64,000 bases of DNA from Luteibacter sp. OK325 (GTDB lineage Bacteria; Pseudomonadota; Gammaproteobacteria; Xanthomonadales; Rhodanobacteraceae): assembly GCF_003050935.1 (NCBI RefSeq), contig NZ_QAOX01000011.1, forward strand, positions 95,475 through 159,474. Direction: 5' to 3'. Positions within the stretch are counted from its first letter, which is position 1. Each line of letters begins with the position of its first letter. Below, piece by piece: positions 18,323-25,035 of the stretch. A program made the translations under genes and the position numbers. The notes below the pieces were generated by a model. That model worked only from the letters and a program-made list of their open reading frames with translations. It ran no database searches and was not told where the DNA came from.

Positions 18323-19630
18323 TCAGTTGGATTTCAGCTGCCAGGCCGGCTGGACCTGTGCGGCGCGCCATGTGGGATAGAAGGCTGCGATCAGCGAGGC
18401 CACGATCGCGACAACCAGGGTGATCAGGATCAACACCGGATCGAGCTTTGCCAAGCGGGCTACCGGTTCGGGGAAAACCAGTCCGACGCCAAGGATGCCA
18501 ACCCCGGTAAGGATGAGTCCAAGTACACCACCAGCGACGCCGATCGTTCCCGCCTCAATCAGGAACTGCGCGTAGATGTCCTTGCGCGACGCGCCCAGTG
18601 CCCGGCGCACCCCGATCTCCGGCGCACGGCGCATGAACTTGGCCAATAGCAGGCCGACGGTGTTGACGAGACAGATAACCAGGAAGCCCAGCGAAACGAT
18701 CAGGGAAACCTGGGACTCCTTCGGCACTACGTGCTGTACGTCCAGCCAGGTCGGCACGTCGCGCACCTTGATGTTCGGCGCCCAGCTAAAGCGGCCCGCG
18801 CGTTGCTGGTCGGCGGCATAGCCCTCGATGTACTGACGGTACGTTTCCGCTTCCGCCTTCGTAGGCAGTTCGCTCCACAGCGACAGCCAGATGCATTCCG
18901 AGCGCAGGTAGTTGTCCCAGCCTTCGCCCGGCTCTTCGGTACAGCTGTTATTGCCGGCATTCGGCAGCTTCAGGTCGACGGCGCGCGTGAATGGCACGTA
19001 CACCTGGGCGCCATCGTCAAAACCGCCCGTATTAGGCACGTCGAAGAACAAGGGCTGCGGTGCCCAGTCCTGGATCACGCCGGTAATGCGATACAGGTGG
19101 CCGTCGATGTTCATCTGCTTGCCGACGCTCTGGCCGCCGTCGAACAACTTGTCGTTGAGGGACTTGGCGATGACCACGACGCTGGCATGTTTCTCGTCGT
19201 CCTCGAGCGTCCAGCCAGTCCCCTGGATGAACGGCACGTCGAACATCGGGAAGAAGTCAGCGCCCGTGGCGTATGCACCCTCGCGTACCGGCAGGCGGGA
19301 CGGGTTGTCGGGAATCACCGAAACGCCGATGGGGTACGTGACCGCTTGCCGTTTCGCCTTATGCGCTCGCAGCAGCGCCGTCGCGTCTTTATAGGAAAGC
19401 GCCGGCGGCGGCTCGCCCTTCTCGAGCTTGTCGGGACCCCGGTTGTCCAGCTGGGTGTTGTACAGCTGGCTCGACTTCTGCGGTATCGGATCTTGCGACG
19501 TCGCGCGGAACACCGAGTACGTCGTCATCGAGGCGGCGACGCCAAAACCGATGGCCATCACCATCAATGCGGTGAGGACCGGATTGCGGCGGAGGCTGCG
19601 CAGGCCGAGCTGGAGGTAGTAACTGAACAT
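18323..19630 (-). CDS. MacB/FtsX-like ABC permease, first pair, A type
   Basis: 435 residues. N-terminal helix (VLTALMVMAIGFGVAASMTT), a ~230-residue periplasmic domain holding DFFPMF and a cysteine pair (NNSC...SEC), and three C-terminal helices with LAKFMRRAPEIGVRRALGAS between them; tail WQLKSN. It is the first permease after the ATPase gene (29 bp gap). With the following B-type gene it makes the first of two A-B pairs, so the cluster has four permease subunits for one ATPase gene. Confidence 0.88.
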   Translation of the reverse strand: MFSYYLQLGLRSLRRNPVLTALMVMAIGFGVAASMTTYSVFRATSQDPIPQKSSQLYNTQLDNRGPDKLEKGEPPPALSYKDATALLRAHKAKRQAVTYPIGVSVIPDNPSRLPVREGAYATGADFFPMFDVPFIQGTGWTLEDDEKHASVVVIAKSLNDKLFDGGQSVGKQMNIDGHLYRITGVIQDWAPQPLFFDVPNTGGFDDGAQVYVPFTRAVDLKLPNAGNNSCTEEPGEGWDNYLRSECIWLSLWSELPTKAEAETYRQYIEGYAADQQRAGRFSWAPNIKVRDVPTWLDVQHVVPKESQVSLIVSLGFLVICLVNTVGLLLAKFMRRAPEIGVRRALGASRKDIYAQFLIEAGTIGVAGGVLGLILTGVGILGVGLVFPEPVARLAKLDPVLILITLVVAIVASLIAAFYPTWRAAQVQPAWQLKSN

Positions 19631-19659
19631 GAGTGTCCCCGGAACGTTGGGCGGACGGA

Positions 19660-20370
19660 TCAGGAAAGGGCGACGTGCGGCTGCGTGTGGAAACGCGGCT
19701 CTTCGGAGAGGTCGACGACCTGGCCGTCGATCACGTGCACGTTGCGCTGCGCGCGCGCGGCGAGTTCGGGATCGTGGGTGACCATGACGATGGTGGCGCC
19801 TTCGCGATGGATCTCCTCGAGTAGTTCCATCACGCCGCGGGCCATCTGCGTGTCGAGGTTACCGGTCGGCTCATCGGCCAGAAGCAGGCGCGGCGAACCG
19901 GCGAGTGCGCGGGCGATGGCGACGCGCTGCTGCTGACCACCGGAGAGCTCAGCCGGATAGTGCTTGGCACGCGAAGCGAGACCCACACGCTCCAGCGCAT
20001 CCATGATCCGCTGCTTGCGCTCGGCCGCCTTCATGCCGCGATAGCGCAGCGGCACTTCCACGTTGTCGAACACGTTGAGGTCGGGAATCAGGTTGAAGGC
20101 CTGGAAAATGAAGCCGATCTTCTCGTTGCGGATTCGCGAACGGGCGTTGTCGTCGAGCTGGCTGACTTCGACGCCGTCCAGGTGGTACTGGCCGCCGGTA
20201 AAGGTTTCGAGCAGGCCGGCGATCGTCAGGAATGTGGTCTTGCCCGAACCCGACGGTCCGGTCACGGCGACGAACTCGCCTTCCTTCACGTCGATGTTGA
20301 AGTCGCGCAGGGCGTAGGTCTCGACGACTTCCGTGCGGTAGACCTTGGCGAGATGGGTCATCTTGAGCAT
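19660..20370 (-). CDS. ABC transporter ATPase, MacB/LolD-like
   Basis: 236 residues, complete nucleotide-binding domain: Walker A GPSGSGKTT (~38-46), Q-loop FIFQAFNL, signature LSGGQQQR, Walker B LLLADEP, D-loop GNLD and switch His in MVTHD. The sequence around the signature and D-loop is that of the LolD/MacB/FtsE group, which pairs with FtsX-fold permeases, as the next four genes are. Start at 20370 is supported by AAGGA six bases before ATG. It lies 35 bp after the adaptor gene. Confidence 0.95.
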   Translation of the reverse strand: MLKMTHLAKVYRTEVVETYALRDFNIDVKEGEFVAVTGPSGSGKTTFLTIAGLLETFTGGQYHLDGVEVSQLDDNARSRIRNEKIGFIFQAFNLIPDLNVFDNVEVPLRYRGMKAAERKQRIMDALERVGLASRAKHYPAELSGGQQQRVAIARALAGSPRLLLADEPTGNLDTQMARGVMELLEEIHREGATIVMVTHDPELAARAQRNVHVIDGQVVDLSEEPRFHTQPHVALS

Positions 20371-20405
20371 GGCGGTTCCTTCGTTGGTAAGGGAATGAGG
20401 TTGGA

Positions 20406-21677
20406 TCAGCGGCTGATGGCGACGTGTTTCGCGTCACCGAAGGTGTCGGCACCGGAGATGACGATCTTGTCGCCCTCTTTCAGGCCGCTCAGGATTTCGA
20501 CCTTGTCGATACTGCTCGCACCGACCCGGATGTCGCGACGATCGGCCATGCCGTCGGCGACGACGAAGGCATAACGGCCGGCGCTTTCGTCGACGAACGA
20601 ACCGCGCTGCACGGTGAGCACGTTGTCGCGTTTGTCGAGCAGTACGCGTACGGAGAGGCGCTGGCTCTGGCGAAGCTGGCTGGGCGTGGCGCCGTCGAAG
20701 CGCAGGCGCGCAGCGACTTCTCCGTTGACCACTTCGGGCGAGATCGCACTTACCTTGCCGCTCCACACCTTGCCGTTGCCACTGATCTCACCGGGCATGC
20801 CGATGGCGAGATCACGCGCGAAGCTCTCCGGCACCTTCATTTCCACCTGCAGCGCGGACAGATCGATCACGCTGACCAGCTGTGCGTCCTTGGCGACCGT
20901 AGCGCGTTCGGCAATGAACGCCTGGCCCACCTGGCCGTCGACCGGCGACTTCACGTTGAGTTCTTCCACCTGGCGCTCGAGGTCCTGCACGAGCAGCACC
21001 TGGCGGTCGTAGGCAAGCTTCTTCGCCTGGATGTCGAAGGTCAGGCTGCCATTGTCCGTGGCGAGGTCGGACTGAGCGTGTTTCACCGTTACGTTGGCCT
21101 TGTCCAGCGTGGACTTTGCCGTGTCGACCGCCGCGGCGGGAACCGCCCCCTTGCCGTAAGCGCCCTCGTAGCGCTTGAGATCGCGCTGGCCGGCAGTCTG
21201 GTCGATCACCGCGTTGTCGTAGGCCTTCTGCAGCTCCGAACGCTTCTTCGTGGCGTCCACCTGTGAACGCAGGAAATCCACCTTCGCGGCATCCGCGGCC
21301 GAGCGTTCCTGGGCCAGCTTGGCGGCGAGGTCAGGGCTGGTAATCACAGCAAGCACCTGATTCTTCTTCACCACGTCGCCCGGATGCACGGTCAGCACCA
21401 CCGCACCGGCGGAGGTGGCGTACAAAGTGGGGCTTACCGCGGCGACGACCTTGCCTTCGGCGGCGATGTCGCGGACGAAGGGTCCGCGCGTCACCGTGGC
21501 AAAGCTGAGGCGGGAGGCACTCACCGAGCTGTCGGCGGAGAACATCGTGGCGACATGGGGGGCCGCGAAGGCAAGCGCGGCGACTGCGGCAATGCCGGCG
21601 CCGATGTAGATCAGCTTGCGTTTACGGTTGGAACCGACTTCGACGAGGCGGTCCGTGGCGGAGGTATCGCGGATCAT
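20406..21677 (-). CDS. Membrane-fusion (HlyD/MacA-type) periplasmic adaptor subunit
   Basis: 423 residues. One N-terminal membrane helix (LIYIGAGIAAVAALAFAAP, ~24-42), then a biotinyl-lipoyl half (TSAGAVVLTVHPGDVVKKNQ), a long alpha-helical hairpin (~110-235, rich in A/K/D), the second lipoyl half (VKSPVDGQVGQAFIAERATV), and beta-barrel and membrane-proximal domains to the end. In MacAB-type pumps this subunit joins the permease to an outer-membrane channel; no channel gene is in the cluster, so a TolC-like protein elsewhere would be needed. First gene of the cluster, directly behind a sigma-54 promoter; AGGGA precedes the start. Confidence 0.92.
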   Translation of the reverse strand: MIRDTSATDRLVEVGSNRKRKLIYIGAGIAAVAALAFAAPHVATMFSADSSVSASRLSFATVTRGPFVRDIAAEGKVVAAVSPTLYATSAGAVVLTVHPGDVVKKNQVLAVITSPDLAAKLAQERSAADAAKVDFLRSQVDATKKRSELQKAYDNAVIDQTAGQRDLKRYEGAYGKGAVPAAAVDTAKSTLDKANVTVKHAQSDLATDNGSLTFDIQAKKLAYDRQVLLVQDLERQVEELNVKSPVDGQVGQAFIAERATVAKDAQLVSVIDLSALQVEMKVPESFARDLAIGMPGEISGNGKVWSGKVSAISPEVVNGEVAARLRFDGATPSQLRQSQRLSVRVLLDKRDNVLTVQRGSFVDESAGRYAFVVADGMADRRDIRVGASSIDKVEILSGLKEGDKIVISGADTFGDAKHVAISR

Positions 21678-21710
21678 GCTGGCTTCCCTGGATTCTCTTG
21701 AGGGGAAGAG

Positions 21711-21726
21711 AGCAAGCGGCGTGCCA
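21711..21726 (-). promoter_or_regulatory. Sigma-54 (RpoN) -24/-12 promoter of the adaptor-ABC cluster
   Basis: On the minus strand the sequence reads TGGCAC-GCCGC-TTGCT, a full match to the sigma-54 consensus TGGCAC-N5-TTGC(A/T) with the right spacing. Transcription would start near base 21700, about 23 bp before the adaptor ATG at 21677, leaving room for the AGGGA ribosome site. The same cluster ends with a sigma-54 activator and its kinase. Confidence 0.9.
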
Positions 21727-21782
21727 AGCCATTACATTGTATTAAAACAGTGAGTTACGGCGCTCCTTGGAGAGCAGCGCCG

Positions 21783-21809
21783 TGTCCGCGGACAAAGTGT
21801 CCGGACACT
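21783..21809. promoter_or_regulatory. Paired palindromes, likely activator binding sites (UAS)
   Basis: Two perfect palindromes stand one base apart: TGTCCGCGGACA (21783-21794) and AGTGTCCGGACACT (21796-21809). They share the half-site TGTCC...GGACA, and their centres are 14 bp apart. They lie about 85-105 bp upstream of the predicted sigma-54 start, the usual distance for an NtrC-type enhancer. The nearby response regulator is the natural candidate to bind them. Confidence 0.75.
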
Positions 21810-21832
21810 GCGCCGGTCGGACAGGCGGTGGC

Positions 21833-22396
21833 TCAGACGGTAATACCCACCGACTCCGAGACCGCTATGTCGCGCGCCACACCACGGCCCAGCGATGAGA
21901 TCAGCACGTCGCGCGCGCCGAGCACAGTGAAGCCAACCAGGCGCCGACGGGTGAAGCAGAGAACGCGGGCCCGCGAGGCACGCAGCCACTCGCGATCGGG
22001 CAGTTCGCGGTTCGGCGCTTCGACGGGCGTGGCATCCACGAAGAGACCGTCCCAGGCGAGGTAGTCCGTATCAGGCAGCAGGTAGATCCGGGCGAGGGCT
22101 TCGCCCTGCCCGCCCACGCAATCGATCCACTCACGCGGGCCCTCCGCGGTGATCGCGCAGGTGAGGCCAACGTAACGCGTCGCAAGCAACGGCGCGAGGT
22201 CTACCGACTCGACAAGGCAACCGGACGGCGTGTTGTCCGGCAGCGGACAGACAGCGGATCCCGGGGCGAGGTACAACACACCACCGAGCTGGCCAAGACC
22301 TTCCACCAACGTACGCGGCGTGATGGCCAGCCAGCGCGTGGTGGGGATAGAACGGGCGCGCGAGTGCATGCCGAAGGAAGCTAACCAGCCGAACAT
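21833..22396 (-). CDS. Hypothetical protein, probably co-regulated with hemP
   Basis: 187 residues; I do not recognise the family. It looks soluble, with no signal peptide or membrane helix. Visible features are a mixed alpha/beta composition, an acidic middle (LLPDTDYLAWDGLFVDATPV), and a basic cluster RASRARVLCFTRRRLVGF near residue 140. GGGAG lies seven bases before the ATG at 22396. It lies 119 bp behind hemP on the same strand with no terminator between, so it may respond to iron through the same Fur site. Its stop is 24 bp from the palindromes of the next promoter. Confidence 0.65.
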   Translation of the reverse strand: MFGWLASFGMHSRARSIPTTRWLAITPRTLVEGLGQLGGVLYLAPGSAVCPLPDNTPSGCLVESVDLAPLLATRYVGLTCAITAEGPREWIDCVGGQGEALARIYLLPDTDYLAWDGLFVDATPVEAPNRELPDREWLRASRARVLCFTRRRLVGFTVLGARDVLISSLGRGVARDIAVSESVGITV

Positions 22397-22515
22397 AGTG
22401 CGTCTCCCGGGTGACTGCCGGAATGGGATGCCTGGCTGGGTGGCCTGGGAGGGCCCGCGTGGCTTGGCGTCGGGGAGGTTGTCCCTATTGAAGCGGGCCC
22501 TGTTGGGGTAGGCCC

Positions 22516-22713
22516 TTACTTGGTAAGGATGAGCTTGTCATTGCGCGTGAGGCGCAGGTGGTATTCGTTGCCCTGGTGCTCAATGACGAGCTCCCGCGAG
22601 CCATCGAGCAGACGCGTGCTTTCGATACGACGGGCAACGGCGGGGGTGGCACGCAGCGCGACGACTTTGTCACGGCCGCCGTTATCGGTCAGGGGAAGCG
22701 TTCTCATCAACAT
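22516..22713 (-). CDS. hemP: Hemin uptake protein HemP
   Basis: 65 residues, the size of the HemP family. The C-terminal half shows the family signature: LLDGSRELVIEHQGNEYHLR followed by LTRNDKLILTK. HemP proteins are small, Fur-controlled and needed for haem uptake; in Burkholderia the protein acts as a regulator of the haem receptor gene. No haem receptor gene is in this window. GGAG lies seven bases before the ATG at 22713. A Fur-like site about 35 bp upstream supports iron control. Confidence 0.92.
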   Translation of the reverse strand: MLMRTLPLTDNGGRDKVVALRATPAVARRIESTRLLDGSRELVIEHQGNEYHLRLTRNDKLILTK

Positions 22714-22744
22714 GGCCGGGCTCCGGGTCTGAGGGTTCGGCTTT

Positions 22745-22766
22745 GATGATAACGATTCTCATTTAC
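22745..22766 (-). promoter_or_regulatory. Fur box upstream of hemP
   Basis: On the minus strand the sequence reads AATGAGAATCGTTATCAT, a near-perfect match to the classical Fur/iron box (GATAATGATAATCATTATC, in the common AATGAGAATNATTATCAT form). It is centred about 42 bp upstream of the hemP ATG, so Fur-Fe2+ would repress hemP when iron is plentiful. Confidence 0.88.
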
Positions 22767-22787
22767 ACGTCAAGGGGGGTGGCTCAC

Positions 22788-22813
22788 AAAAAAGCCCGAC
22801 CTGAGTCGGGCTT
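22788..22813 (-). terminator. Rho-independent terminator of the pil-chp operon
   Basis: Read leftward, AGCCCGAC-TCAG-GTCGGGCT is followed by a run of six T. It lies about 60 bp past the chpC stop and 22 bp before the Fur box, so it separates the chemosensory operon from hemP. Confidence 0.88.
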
Positions 22814-22825
22814 GCGTTGACCTGC

Positions 22826-22870
22826 CATCGCCGCTGAAGCGGCTCCCACATATAAAGCGGCTTCCACCTA
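22826..22870. repeat. REP-like hairpin repeat, one full and one decayed copy
   Basis: The inverted-form unit (CGCCGCTGAAGCGGCTCCCA) occupies about 22829-22848. A damaged second copy (AAAGCGGCTTCCACC) follows before the chpC stop. It lies between chpC and its terminator. Confidence 0.75.
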
Positions 22871-23341
22871 TCAAGCCTCGGCGTGCATATCCAGCAGTGT
22901 CGCTTCCAGGGCTTCCAGGTCCGGAATCACCGCCGTGTCGTCGCGGACGAGGACGCGGGCGCGGACGCCGAAGGGGAGATCGTGGCCGTCGTGCGTGGGC
23001 AGGAGCAGTTCCGCGTTGAGCGTGGTCAGCCGAGGAAAGCCGTGCGTGAGCACCGCGATATACGGCATGTCCGGGTGGTTGGTCACGCCCTTCAGCACCG
23101 CCACGCGAGGCGCCTGCGCGCCGCCGTCTTCCGGCAACGCAGCGACGTGGTCGAACTTCACCAGCGGAATCCGCCAGCCACGCCACGCAATGCGCCCGAC
23201 CAGCCACTGCGGCGCGTCGGCGACCGGTTCGACACCGGCCAGCGTGATCACTTCGGCTACCGCGGCGTTCGGCAACAGCAGGCGAACGCCGCCGCTGGGA
23301 ATCAGTACGCAGCGGATTTCGCGCGGTAACGGCTCGCTCAT
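22871..23341 (-). CDS. chpC: CheW-like scaffold protein ChpC
   Basis: 156 residues, a single CheW domain (IRCVLIPSGGVRLLLPNAAV ... PQWLVGRIAWRGWRIPLVKF). CheW proteins join the receptor to the CheA kinase; Pil-Chp systems carry two, PilI and ChpC. The start at 23341 overlaps the chpB stop as ATGA, so the two are translationally coupled. Longer frames upstream are just chpB in another frame. It is the last gene of the operon. Confidence 0.88.
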   Translation of the reverse strand: MSEPLPREIRCVLIPSGGVRLLLPNAAVAEVITLAGVEPVADAPQWLVGRIAWRGWRIPLVKFDHVAALPEDGGAQAPRVAVLKGVTNHPDMPYIAVLTHGFPRLTTLNAELLLPTHDGHDLPFGVRARVLVRDDTAVIPDLEALEATLLDMHAEA

Positions 23342-25035
23342 GGGAATTCCTCGATCAGTTTCTGCGCCAGCGCGTGAACGTCGCCGGCGAAGCCGGCCAC
23401 GCGTTCCTCGCGAATGCCGGCGACCATGTGTCCTGCTTCCACGTCGGCAGCGACGGTCTCGACCCATACGCGGCCACCGGCGTCATACACCGCCTGCGAG
23501 CCGGCGACGGCATCGTTGCCACGACCAGCGAAGACGATCGCCAGCGCGTCCGAACCAAAGCCGCCGGCGAGCGTGCTGAAGATGCCGTCGATGGACGGCC
23601 CTGTCGCGGATGCCGGGCTACCGTCCTCGCGTACGGTGACGCTGCCGTCGCGACGGATCTGGACATGCGAACCACGCGGCACCACGAGAATCTCACCGTG
23701 TTCCGTGTGCGAGCCATCCGTCGCCACGCGGGCGCGGCCCAGCCGCTGCGCGAAACCGCTCGGATCGACGTCGTGATGCACGGCGACCAGGATCACCGCA
23801 GGCATGCGTTTGGGCAATGCGGCGACGAAGGCGGCCACCGTCGATTCACTTTCACGCGCACCGCCAAGGGCGACGACGCGACGAACGGCGCGCGACGTAC
23901 CTTCGAGGAACATCTCATGCGAGAACTCGCCATCGGTACGCGGCGCGATCGCCTCTTCGAGCGACACGAGCTCGAGTGACAACCCAGCCTGGAGGCCGTG
24001 CGAGCCGTCGTCGACGATATCCTGAGCGAGGTACTCGGCGGCACTGATCGTCTCGATGCCGAAATCGGCGGGCTTTCCGTGCGCCGGCGTCTCGATGACG
24101 ATCGTATCGTGATCGACCAGGTCCCACTCGGGAGCCGGTGCCGGCACGTATTCCGTGGCGCGTGATTCAATCTGGATTGAATGCTCGTTGGACGCGGCCG
24201 ATGTGCCCTCGTCGTCACCCGCCAGGCTGAACTGGCCGACATCGAACTCGCGTTCCACCGCAGTAGCCGGCGGCGGCGCCTCATCCACCACTTCGAATCC
24301 GGAGAGATCCAGCGACGCCAGCTCGGTTAGCTCCAGCGGCGCGGACGGAACATCTTCCAGGCCATCGGAACCGTTGATCGTGTTCGCGTCACTGTCGGCC
24401 AGCAAGGCTTCGAGTTCCGCCGCGAGCACCAGCGGATCGGTGCCCTCACCGTCTTCCGGCGCTTCGTCCAGCGGCGTGGAGAAATTCAGGGAGTCGGCGA
24501 GGTCGTCGGCGCGGGCCGTGGCGGGCTCGTCTTCCTCGCTGACAGGCATCGGCGTTTCCGCGTAGCCATGACTGCCGGTGATGGCGAGATCGTCCACCAG
24601 CGGTTCGTCGAAGCGTTCCTCGGCCGGTGCGGCCACCCCGGCGATCGCTTCGACACGCGGCTCGATGGCGCGTGCGTCTTCGGGGCGCGGCGGATCCATG
24701 GGATTGGCGCCAACCAGCTTGGCAGCAAGATGTCGGGCCCAACGGGCGCGATCCCAGCCTTCCAGATTGCGGCTGGCATCGGCATCATTGAAAACGAGGC
24801 GCGGATGGCCGCCTTCGACCGTGTCGTAGAGACGGTCGAGATCGCCATCGCTGGGATCGTCGAGATCGACCACGACCACGTCGGCGGACGAGCCGACCAG
24901 TTCGGCCGGAGCGAAGGCCCGCAGGTCCGACTCGTAGACGATCCGCGCACCATGCGCGACGAGGGCGTCGCGCAGGTGTGCGGCAAGCGCCGCGTCGTCG
25001 AACAGCAGTGCGACCGACGGCTCGCGATCAGCCAT
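23338..25035 (-). CDS. chpB: CheB-like protein ChpB with altered active site
   Basis: 565 residues. Residues ~7-110 look like a worn receiver domain, with Asp57 in VVVVDLDD but without the usual lysine motif. A long acidic, low-complexity linker follows (~120-375). The C-terminal ~185 residues are a CheB methylesterase fold. The nucleophile motif normally reads G-A-S-T-G-G; here it is GGARES (391-396), with Ala393 where the catalytic serine should be. The histidine (420/421, VAVHHDVDPSGF) and aspartate (508, GRGNDAVAG) positions look kept. It may no longer remove methyl groups from PilJ. No methyltransferase gene (PilK/CheR) is in the operon. It overlaps chpA by 8 bp. Confidence 0.85.
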   Translation of the reverse strand: MADREPSVALLFDDAALAAHLRDALVAHGARIVYESDLRAFAPAELVGSSADVVVVDLDDPSDGDLDRLYDTVEGGHPRLVFNDADASRNLEGWDRARWARHLAAKLVGANPMDPPRPEDARAIEPRVEAIAGVAAPAEERFDEPLVDDLAITGSHGYAETPMPVSEEDEPATARADDLADSLNFSTPLDEAPEDGEGTDPLVLAAELEALLADSDANTINGSDGLEDVPSAPLELTELASLDLSGFEVVDEAPPPATAVEREFDVGQFSLAGDDEGTSAASNEHSIQIESRATEYVPAPAPEWDLVDHDTIVIETPAHGKPADFGIETISAAEYLAQDIVDDGSHGLQAGLSLELVSLEEAIAPRTDGEFSHEMFLEGTSRAVRRVVALGGARESESTVAAFVAALPKRMPAVILVAVHHDVDPSGFAQRLGRARVATDGSHTEHGEILVVPRGSHVQIRRDGSVTVREDGSPASATGPSIDGIFSTLAGGFGSDALAIVFAGRGNDAVAGSQAVYDAGGRVWVETVAADVEAGHMVAGIREERVAGFAGDVHALAQKLIEEFP

